Assembly: GCA_016210125.1 (NCBI GenBank) | Contig: JACQUS010000045.1 | Location: 1-10,120, forward strand | Length of the DNA: 10,120 nucleotides | DNA from: Chloroflexota bacterium | GTDB lineage: Bacteria; Chloroflexota; UBA6077; FW602-bin22; JACQUS01 | Direction: 5' to 3' | In this document: piece by piece, positions 5,088 to 10,120 of the stretch | How the letters are laid out: the number at the start of each line of letters is the position of its first letter | Numbering within the stretch: position 1 is the stretch's first letter | Position numbers and translations under genes: made by a program | The notes under the pieces: generated by a model | Databases searched by the model: none | What the model was told of the DNA's origin: nothing | Seen by the model: the letters and a program-made list of their open reading frames with translations, nothing else

Positions 5088-6989
5088 GTGATACGCGGTG
5101 GCTACCAGGGCAAGCTGCTCGAGGTGAACCTCAGCACCGGCGTGGCGCGCGCCGTCGCGCTGCCGCCGGAAGACGAGCTGCGCACCTGGATCGGCTGTGC
5201 GGGGCTGGGTCTGCATCTCCTGGCGCGGGAGGTCACCCCGCGCATGCGGCCGGCCGACCCCGATTGTCCCGTTTTCATCATGACCGGCCCGCTGCTCGGA
5301 ACGCTGGCCCCCAGCTCCTCGAACTGGACCATCGTGACCCTCAATCCCGCCATCCCGTACCACCCGGCCGTCACCCAGGCGCACGGGTACTGGGGAGCGC
5401 GCTTGAAGCACGCCGGCTGGGACGGCATCGTCATTCGCGGGGCCGCCGATCGGCCCGTGTACCTCTGGATAGACGACGAGCAGGTGGCATTGCGCGACGC
5501 CAGCCCGTACTGGGGCCTGGGCACCTTCGAGACGCAGCGCCGCCTTGCCGGCGACCTGGACGATCCGGCCAACGTCAGCGTGGCCTGCATCGGCCCGGCG
5601 GGCGAGAGCCTCCTGCTCGGTGCCAGCGTGCGCAACGACAAGGCGTACGGCTGCAACAAGGGCAGCCCGGGCCTCACCTGGGGAGCCAAGCGGCTCAAGG
5701 CCATCGCCGTCCGCGGCAGCGGCCGCGTGCCCGTCGCCGACATGGCCGGCTTTCTCGACACGTGCGACGCCTGGAGCAAGCGGCTGGCCGCGTTCGGCCC
5801 CGACAGCGCCTACGTGCGGCGCATGGAGGGCGGTGGCCTCAAGTGGGCCATGGCGGAGCTGGGGAGGCGCGGGATCATTCCTGGCCCGAACTACACGTCC
5901 TCGGAGTGGGGCGTGCGCTGGGGCGAGCGCTTCGGCCGCGACGTGGCGCGCTGGATCGTCAAGCCGGTCGGCTCGTGGCAGTGTCCGGTGCAGTGCCACC
6001 ATGAGACGACGGTCACCACCGGGCCGTTCGCCGGACTCACCACCAGTGGCTACGGGCCAGAGAACATCGAAGGGGCGGCGACCATCATCGGCGTCGAGGA
6101 GCCCAGCACGTGCATGGCGCTCGCCAACTTCTACGACGATATGGGCGCCTGCCCATCGGAGTCGGGCCACGCTATCGCGCTGGCGTTCGAGATGTACAAC
6201 AAGGGCCTGCTCAGCAAGGCAGAGACCGACGGGTTGGACCTGACGTGGGGCAACTACGAGGCCGCTCTCGAGCTGTTCGAAAGGATGATGCGGCGCGAGG
6301 GCCTGGGAGCGATCCTGGCGCTGCCGCTCAAGGAGGCGGCCCGAGCGCTCGGTCGCGGCGCCGAGGATATGGTGGTGCACGTCAAGGGCGCCGGCTCGAA
6401 CGACCACGAGATGCGCGCCTGGGGTCTGGGCATGCTGTTCAGCAACATCATCTCGCCGGCCGGCCCGACCTGGCTGGGCATGGGCGCGGACAACCGGCCC
6501 GCGCCCGACGCGGGCTACCCTGAGCCGCAAGACGGCGGGAGCCCCGAGGGCAAGGGCGAGGCCGCGTACCGGACGCAGGTCGTCAAGGGCTGGTACGACT
6601 CGATCGGCTGCTGCTGGTTCGTCACCTGGGGCGTCGCCGACATCATGAGCGTGACGAGCCGCGCCGTGGCCTGCGCGGTCGGCTGGGACGACTTCAGTCG
6701 CGAGGAGGCCTTCCTGGCCGGCGAGCGCGTCATCACGCTGATGCGCCTCATCTCGCTCGCGCGGGGGTTTACGCCGGCGCACGAGCTGGATATCTGCAAG
6801 AAGTTCCGCGAGCCCGTGCCGGACGGGCCGGCCAAAGGGCGGACCATCGGGCCGCACCTGGAGCGCATGCGCGAGGAGTACTACCGCTTCTTCGACTGGG
6901 ACCTCGCGACCGGCGCCCCGTCGGCTGCGGCGCTGGCGCGGCTGGGGCTCCGCGACTACACGCTGGCGCCGGCGGCAGTAGGGACGTAG
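5088..6989 (+). CDS. Aldehyde ferredoxin oxidoreductase family protein, paralogue 2
   Basis: A 633-residue paralogue of the preceding gene, similar from the first residue (MIRGGY) to the C-terminal GPAKGR...GPHL...REEYY region; by eye roughly half the positions match. It keeps GCAGLG (37-42), AHGYWGARLKHAGWDGI (98-114) and WGAKRLKAIAVRG (198-210). The cluster motif is S296-W-Q-C299-P-V-Q-C303-HHE, again Ser for the first cysteine, with Cys509 in DSIGCC as the distal ligand and an extra Cys508. It differs most at 235-265, where paralogue 1 is shorter and unlike it, and in the substrate-side segment after DSIGCC (WFVTWGVADI versus MFATGRGFSG). Different substrates, or an A/B heteromer, are both possible. 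The 85-bp spacing suggests co-transcription. No dedicated electron-carrier gene is adjacent. Confidence 0.92.
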   Translation: MIRGGYQGKLLEVNLSTGVARAVALPPEDELRTWIGCAGLGLHLLAREVTPRMRPADPDCPVFIMTGPLLGTLAPSSSNWTIVTLNPAIPYHPAVTQAHGYWGARLKHAGWDGIVIRGAADRPVYLWIDDEQVALRDASPYWGLGTFETQRRLAGDLDDPANVSVACIGPAGESLLLGASVRNDKAYGCNKGSPGLTWGAKRLKAIAVRGSGRVPVADMAGFLDTCDAWSKRLAAFGPDSAYVRRMEGGGLKWAMAELGRRGIIPGPNYTSSEWGVRWGERFGRDVARWIVKPVGSWQCPVQCHHETTVTTGPFAGLTTSGYGPENIEGAATIIGVEEPSTCMALANFYDDMGACPSESGHAIALAFEMYNKGLLSKAETDGLDLTWGNYEAALELFERMMRREGLGAILALPLKEAARALGRGAEDMVVHVKGAGSNDHEMRAWGLGMLFSNIISPAGPTWLGMGADNRPAPDAGYPEPQDGGSPEGKGEAAYRTQVVKGWYDSIGCCWFVTWGVADIMSVTSRAVACAVGWDDFSREEAFLAGERVITLMRLISLARGFTPAHELDICKKFREPVPDGPAKGRTIGPHLERMREEYYRFFDWDLATGAPSAAALARLGLRDYTLAPAAVGT

Positions 6990-7067
6990 CGGGCGTGGCC
7001 CGGCGGTCGACGCGGCAGCGGAGCGCGGCGAGGGCCGCCCTAGCCGGGCGCGCGGCTGCCACGCCCG
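6990..7067 (+). terminator. Inverted repeat after the second AOR gene, possible transcript end
   Basis: CGGGCGTGGC (6990-6999) is exactly complementary to GCCACGCCCG (7058-7067), and an inner pair CCCGGC/GCCGGG (6999-7004, 7043-7048) could extend the structure. It starts directly after the stop codon. The loop is long and no T-run follows, so if it ends transcription it is not a classical Rho-independent terminator. In DNA this GC-rich, part of it may be chance. Confidence 0.3.
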
Positions 7068-7077
7068 GCCGGCCACC

Positions 7078-7086
7078 TGGTATACT
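7078..7086 (+). promoter_or_regulatory. Extended -10 promoter of the tRNA-Val gene
   Basis: TGG followed by TATACT is an extended -10 box. It would start transcription about 7-9 nt before the first tRNA base at 7101. The -35 region is poor (CTGCCA at 7056, with a long spacer), as expected when an extended -10 is used. The same TATACT hexamer occurs before glnA. Confidence 0.6.
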
Positions 7087-7100
7087 GCGGGTGGCAGCCC

Positions 7101-7177
7101 GGGCGCTTAGCTCAGCCGGTTAGAGCGCCTCGCTTACACCGAGGAGGCCAGAGGTTCGAGTCCTCTAGCGCCCACCA
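7101..7177 (+). tRNA. tRNA-Val (anticodon UAC)
   Basis: A complete cloverleaf. The acceptor arms GGGCGCT (7101-7107) and AGCGCCC (7167-7173) pair fully, the D-stem is GCTC/GAGC, and the anticodon stem CCTCG/CGAGG holds loop CTTACAC with anticodon TAC at 7135-7137. The T-stem AGAGG/CCTCT has loop TTCGAGT. The discriminator base is A7174 and the 3' CCA is encoded (7175-7177). The anticodon reads GUA and probably other GUN codons. It is a stand-alone gene, convergent with the minus-strand operon ending at 7193. I see no direct repeat of its 3' end elsewhere in the window that would mark an integrated element. Confidence 0.97.
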
Positions 7178-7192
7178 CAAATACCCCCGATG

Positions 7193-8182
7193 TCAAACCA
7201 AAGAGATGTGCAGAGGGACTTCGCCCCCCTGCGAGTTTTTCCCAGGGTGGGGCGGGGCACCCTGCGCCATCGGCAGTGGCAGAGGATGTGAGAGCGGCAG
7301 CGCTCGCGTCGCCACAAGCAGCCCGACCAGGCCCAGCAGCGCGAAGTAGCTGAAGTCGAGCCGCAGCCCACCCAGCGCGATGAGCAGGACCCCAGCGGCA
7401 GCCTGGCGCGCGGACGCGCTCGGCGAGCCGCGCAGCGCGAGCGCCGCGCTGGTGGCCGCTGCCAGGGCTGCGGCGTAGAGCGCGCCCGGCAGGAAGAGCG
7501 TGAAGGCGACGGTCCACATAGCGATCGTGGCGAGCGTCCACGGCCGTGCCATATGAGCGACGAGCAGCAGCAGGCCCAGCCCCAGCCCTAGGGCGACATG
7601 CCGCCGCCGCAGCGCGCCGCCGAGGCCCCACGGCAGGGCCAGCGCTGCGGCCACCGCCAGGGCCTCGGCTGCGAAGGCCGGCGTCTCGCCGGCCGGCAGC
7701 GCCAGCCCGAGCGCGCCCAACGCCGGGGCCAGTACGTGGTACAGTGCCGCGGCCTGCGCCAGGGCCGCCAGGGCAAGCGCAGCCCGCCAGGGCGCCCACA
7801 CGGACGAGCCCAGCCCCAGCGCCAACACGGCGAGCATCGTCGCCGCCTGGACGGCCGCGGCCGCCGGGGCTGCCGCCATGCCCAGGGGCGCGCTGAGTCC
7901 CAGATTGCCGAGCAGCGCCGCGAGTAGCAGCGCGCCGAGCAGCGTATCGGGCGGCCGCCGCCAGGCCAGCGCACTGGCATAGGCGGCAATGAGTCCAGCG
8001 CCGGCGAGCATGGCCAGATTCATCGCCGCCAGGCCTAGGGTCTCAACGGTGCGGTACAGCGGCAGCAGCGCCTCCTCGGCCGGCAGGAACGGCCCGACCC
8101 GCAGGAAGACGCGCAGCAGCAGGAACTCGGCTACGGCCGCCCAGACCACGACCTGTAGCAGGGTCGGGGCCAGCGCGCTCAC
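7193..8182 (-). CDS. Polytopic membrane protein of unknown function, last gene of the Ebd-like operon
   Basis: A 329-residue, very Ala/Leu-rich protein with about eight to ten predicted membrane segments, for example near 6-27, 48-73, 80-102, 107-128, 133-162, 168-190, 196-211, 217-250 and 262-293. I do not recognise a family and see no cysteine pairs or obvious heme-ligating histidine pairs; isolated His149, His195 and His210 lie in or near helices. The GTG start at 8182 overlaps the TGA of the upstream chaperone gene (GTGA), with GAGG 7 nt upstream, so translation is probably coupled. By position it could anchor or connect the extracytoplasmic molybdenum enzyme to the quinone pool, but that is inference. 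Residues from about 300 onward are Pro/Gly-rich, not membrane-like, and encoded by repeat copy C, so the true functional protein may end near residue 300. Confidence 0.75.
   Translation of the reverse strand: MSALAPTLLQVVVWAAVAEFLLLRVFLRVGPFLPAEEALLPLYRTVETLGLAAMNLAMLAGAGLIAAYASALAWRRPPDTLLGALLLAALLGNLGLSAPLGMAAAPAAAAVQAATMLAVLALGLGSSVWAPWRAALALAALAQAAALYHVLAPALGALGLALPAGETPAFAAEALAVAAALALPWGLGGALRRRHVALGLGLGLLLLVAHMARPWTLATIAMWTVAFTLFLPGALYAAALAAATSAALALRGSPSASARQAAAGVLLIALGGLRLDFSYFALLGLVGLLVATRALPLSHPLPLPMAQGAPPHPGKNSQGGEVPLHISLV
7207..7260 (-). repeat. Dispersed C-rich repeat, copy C (divergent), overlapping a gene end
   Basis: Read on the minus strand this has a C-rich head (GCCCCGCCCCACCC), then a hairpin and a CTCTGCA tail, the same order as copy B. 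The head is only similar to copies A and B, not identical. It lies inside the last 20 or so codons of the membrane-protein gene, whose C-terminus therefore comes from the repeat. Confidence 0.5.
7210..7240 (+). terminator. Probable terminator of tRNA-Val
   Basis: An imperfect hairpin spanning 7210-7232 (GCAGAGGG on the left, CCCCCCTGC on the right, loop around TTCG) is followed by GAG and a run of five T (7236-7240). This is the only hairpin of the repeat family in the window with a T-run, in the orientation that suits the tRNA 33 nt upstream. The left arm has mismatches, so its strength is uncertain. Confidence 0.5.
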
Positions 8183-8865
8183 GGGTCCGCCTCGCCGGGC
8201 TGCCTGGCGATCGCCGCGCCCGCGGCCGCCGCGGCGGCCGGCGCCTCGCCGCGCAGGAGGGTCACGGCGAGGCGCGCCGCCGCGGGGTAGAAGGGCAGGC
8301 GCGCGTGCTGCGCCAAGCGCTCGGCGAAGGCCGGCAGCCACGGAGCCAGGTGCTCGGCCAGGAACTTCTCGCGCGCCAGAGCCGTGACCTCGGCCGGCTC
8401 GGTCCAGCCTTGCGCCAGAGCGTACGCTTCCTTGGCCAGCAGCACGGCGACGAACTCGAGCTCGGCGCCAACGTGGTCGGGCAGGTCAGGGCACGCCGCC
8501 GCAACCTCGAACCCGAACGCGCCGTAGAAGCCGCCCACCTCGGCCAGGCCCTGCGTGCGGTCGGCGTAGGGCCGCGCATAGCTGCTCTCGTACGGCGGGA
8601 CGACGACCTGGCGCGCGAACAGGAACGTATGCTCCTCGGGCAGCCGGGGCTCGGCCCCTGCTGCGGCGTCGGCGGCGGCCCACAGCGCGGCTAGCGCCCG
8701 GCCGATCGCGCCCACAGCCTCGCCGAGCGCCGCGATGGACGCAATCTCATGCCGCGTCGCCGCGTCGTGTAGGCGCGCCAGCAGCGCCTCATCCGGATAG
8801 CCGAAGCAGCGCGCCGTCCACTGCCAGAGCCGGGCGCGGGCGATGAGGCGGTCCGCGGCGTCCAT
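8179..8865 (-). CDS. TorD/DmsD-family molybdoenzyme assembly chaperone (Ebd/Ddh delta-type)
   Basis: A 228-residue, all-helical protein. It carries the hallmark segments of the TorD family: PEEHTFLFARQVVVPPYESSY (residues 76 to 96, with Tyr92-Glu93), GGFYGAFGF (111-119), DHVGAELEFVAVLLAKE (130-146) and HLAPWLPAFAERL (172-184). Such chaperones bind the Tat leader or core of a molybdopterin catalytic subunit in the cytoplasm and hold it until cofactor insertion. Here the client is expected to be the alpha subunit encoded beyond the right edge. The ATG at 8865 overlaps the stop of the gamma-subunit gene (TGATG), which fixes the start and suggests translational coupling. The C-terminal 20 residues are an Ala-rich tail of no evident function. 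It corresponds by position to EbdD, DdhD or SerD. Confidence 0.88.
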   Translation of the reverse strand: MDAADRLIARARLWQWTARCFGYPDEALLARLHDAATRHEIASIAALGEAVGAIGRALAALWAAADAAAGAEPRLPEEHTFLFARQVVVPPYESSYARPYADRTQGLAEVGGFYGAFGFEVAAACPDLPDHVGAELEFVAVLLAKEAYALAQGWTEPAEVTALAREKFLAEHLAPWLPAFAERLAQHARLPFYPAAARLAVTLLRGEAPAAAAAAGAAIARQPGEADP

Positions 8866-9938
8866 CACTCCCGCTCCTGCCGCCGCGCGATCTCGCGCTG
8901 CCGCGCCCAGTAGCCGGCGAGCGCCGCGCCGCCGAGCACGAGGATGATCAGCGCCACAGCGATGCTGATCCACCACTCGTAAGCCAGCGGGACGCGCGTC
9001 GGGACCGCTGGCGCAGCCGCGGGGGGCGCGGCCGGGGGCGCCGCCTCGCCGGCGATACGCAGGGTCAGGAAGCCCGAGACCTGCTTGCGCGCGCCCACCT
9101 CTTGGTTGGCACCGTTCCAGACCGCGAAGGCCACCGGCACGTCGCTGCGCTTGGCCAGGTCGGCCTCGGCCGCGTCGCCGCTGGCCAGGGCACGCACGAA
9201 GGCCACCTGCCAGCGCCCGCCGCTCCACACGCCGCGGCCCTCGACCTCCTGCCGCTGCTTGTGCGTCGTCGTGCCGAACCCGACGGCCAGTAGCTCCTCG
9301 ACCGGGCTTTTCTTCGTGACCGCCGACAGCGGATTGCCGGCCGCCCGGCCGATCAGATAGGCCTTGGCCTCATCGGACGCGAAGTCCTTGGCAGCATCGA
9401 ATGGCGGGCTGCCGGCGGCGTAGGGATAGTAGTCCTTCGAGAAGTTGGGGTACGCCTGCGGCAGGTCTTGGAAGCCCTTGTCGATGTCCTCCTGCCAGTC
9501 GGCCTTCCAATGCCATAGGTTCGTGGTCTGGCCGGGCGAGCCCATGCAGATGTTGGGCGGCGCATCGCCCACGGGCAGCATGATCGCCGCGGCGTCGCGG
9601 AACTCGTCAGGCTTGACGGCACGCGCGTCGCGCGTCGGATCGGACCACGCCATCAGGAAGGCGATGCGCTGGCCATCGTGCAGCGCGCGGACGGAGACGC
9701 TCTGCACGGAGACCTGCGCCAGGCGCGGCAGGGCCACCACCTGCGGCGTCAGGGGGACGGCCGCCGGCCGCGCCTGCTGCCAGATGGGGCTCTCCGGATC
9801 GGTCGGCAGCTCGCGCACCAGGCTAGCTGTGAGCTGCGGCGCCTGCTGCGCCAGGGCGGTGCCGCGCAGGGCCAGCGCCGCCGCCACCAGCACGAGGAGG
9901 ACGACCAGCGCGCGGCTGGCAAGCGTGTGGCTTCGCAT
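8865..9938 (-). CDS. Ethylbenzene-dehydrogenase-type heme b gamma subunit, membrane-anchored
   Basis: A 357-residue protein of the family that carries heme b in type II DMSO-reductase-family enzymes (EbdC, DdhC, SerC, ClrC). It has a Sec-type signal peptide (about 1-30, ending ALA before QQ), a beta-rich heme domain (about 35-295), a Pro/Ala linker (299-316), one membrane helix (322-344) and a basic tail. EbdC binds heme through Met and Lys; the candidates here are Met132 in NICMGSPG, next to NLWHWKADWQED, and Lys285 in GARKQVSG. The role is to pass electrons between the beta subunit's Fe-S clusters and an external carrier or the membrane. The C-terminal anchor is unlike soluble periplasmic EbdC and fits a cell lacking a conventional periplasm. 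AGGAGG overlaps the stop of the upstream gene, 6 nt before ATG 9938. The complex's substrate cannot be told from this subunit. Confidence 0.87.
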   Translation of the reverse strand: MRSHTLASRALVVLLVLVAAALALRGTALAQQAPQLTASLVRELPTDPESPIWQQARPAAVPLTPQVVALPRLAQVSVQSVSVRALHDGQRIAFLMAWSDPTRDARAVKPDEFRDAAAIMLPVGDAPPNICMGSPGQTTNLWHWKADWQEDIDKGFQDLPQAYPNFSKDYYPYAAGSPPFDAAKDFASDEAKAYLIGRAAGNPLSAVTKKSPVEELLAVGFGTTTHKQRQEVEGRGVWSGGRWQVAFVRALASGDAAEADLAKRSDVPVAFAVWNGANQEVGARKQVSGFLTLRIAGEAAPPAAPPAAAPAVPTRVPLAYEWWISIAVALIILVLGGAALAGYWARQREIARRQERE

Positions 9939-9944
9939 GGGCGG

Positions 9945-9951
9945 CCTCCTA
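9945..9951 (-). promoter_or_regulatory. Ribosome site fused to the preceding stop codon
   Basis: On the minus strand the stop codon TAG of the upstream gene runs straight into the Shine-Dalgarno (TAGGAGG), 6 nt before the ATG of the gamma subunit. This couples termination of the upstream gene to initiation of the next. Confidence 0.8.
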
Positions 9952-10120
9952 CGTGATGTTGTGGCGGTAGACCGCGCGCTGGGCGTCGAAGGCCGGGCGC
10001 ACGATGATCGGCTCCTTCAGCGGCACGCGCACGATCTCCGCGCCCTGCGCGTCGTAGCCCACGGCGCGGTCGCCAACGACGCGGAACTTCTCGATCCAGC
10101 GATCGGTCGCGCCCATGAGC
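9949..10120 (-). CDS. C-terminal fragment, probable beta (Fe-S) subunit of a type II DMSO-reductase-family enzyme
   Basis: Only the last 56 codons are in the window; the gene runs off the right edge. The fragment reads LMGATDRWIEKFRVVGD, a short Tyr-Asp segment, then EIVRVPLKEPIIVRP and ends VYRHNIT. No cysteine cluster is present in this piece, so the call rests on context: it is coupled directly to the gamma subunit, in the alpha-beta-gamma-delta order of Ebd-type operons, and the closing basic/proline segment suits the C-terminus of NarH-like four-cluster subunits. It could instead be the end of the molybdopterin subunit or another redox partner. The frame is clear, with a TAG stop and a Shine-Dalgarno overlapping it. 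Confidence 0.55.
   Translation of the reverse strand, partial: LMGATDRWIEKFRVVGDRAVGYDAQGAEIVRVPLKEPIIVRPAFDAQRAVYRHNIT

Noticed and set aside
4716..7076. 786-codon open frame on the minus strand across the second AOR gene
   Set aside because: It is antisense to a clear AOR gene, is Arg/Ala/Gly/Pro-rich with no family motifs, and includes residues from the tandem repeat. High GC suppresses stop codons in this frame.
7101..7260. Integrated element at the tRNA-Val 3' end
   Set aside because: No integrase gene and no second copy of the tRNA 3' sequence are in the window; the adjacent genes look like core operon genes.

Overview
The window is very GC-rich and reads as chromosomal DNA of a high-GC bacterium. 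I favour a Chloroflexota-like (monoderm or atypical-envelope) lineage. The reasons are a short type I glutamine synthetase, a molybdenum-enzyme gamma subunit anchored by its own C-terminal membrane helix, tungsten-type oxidoreductases and GC-rich dispersed repeats. This placement is inference only; no rRNA or marker gene settles it.

Layout, left to right. Positions 1-243 hold no supported gene but include copy A of a C-rich dispersed repeat. A crotonase-fold acyl-CoA enzyme (1038 to 244, minus) diverges from glutamine synthetase (1146-2501, plus) across a 107-bp gap with a good -10 box. A 569-bp gap follows, with copy B of the repeat around a perfect 11-bp hairpin, then about 350 bp of unexplained GC-rich sequence, then five 16-bp tandem units ending 22 bp before the next gene. 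Two paralogous aldehyde ferredoxin oxidoreductase (AOR) family genes follow in tandem (3071-5002 and 5088-6989, plus). Both have strong Shine-Dalgarno sequences and GTG starts, and a 3 x 12-bp repeat lies between them. A tRNA-Val(UAC) with encoded CCA sits at 7101-7177, followed by repeat copy C, which may serve as its terminator.

The right third is a tightly packed minus-strand operon entering from beyond the right edge. It holds the C-terminus of a probable electron-transfer (beta) subunit, an exported ethylbenzene-dehydrogenase-type heme-b gamma subunit, a TorD-like assembly chaperone, and a polytopic membrane protein of unknown function. Starts and stops overlap (TGATG, GTGA), so translation is probably coupled. 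The order matches the B-C-D part of type II DMSO-reductase-family operons (Ebd, Ddh, Ser, Clr types); the catalytic alpha subunit would lie outside the window.

The most unusual content is the AOR pair. Both proteins share departures from the canonical family: Ser in place of the first [4Fe-4S] cysteine, a changed N-terminal glycine loop, and a His-rich segment after the cluster motif. No ferredoxin, cofactor-synthesis or tungstate-transport gene is visible beside them. Together the window encodes two pterin-dependent redox systems, one probably cytoplasmic (AOR) and one probably extracytoplasmic (Ebd-like), but a functional link between them is not shown by the sequence.
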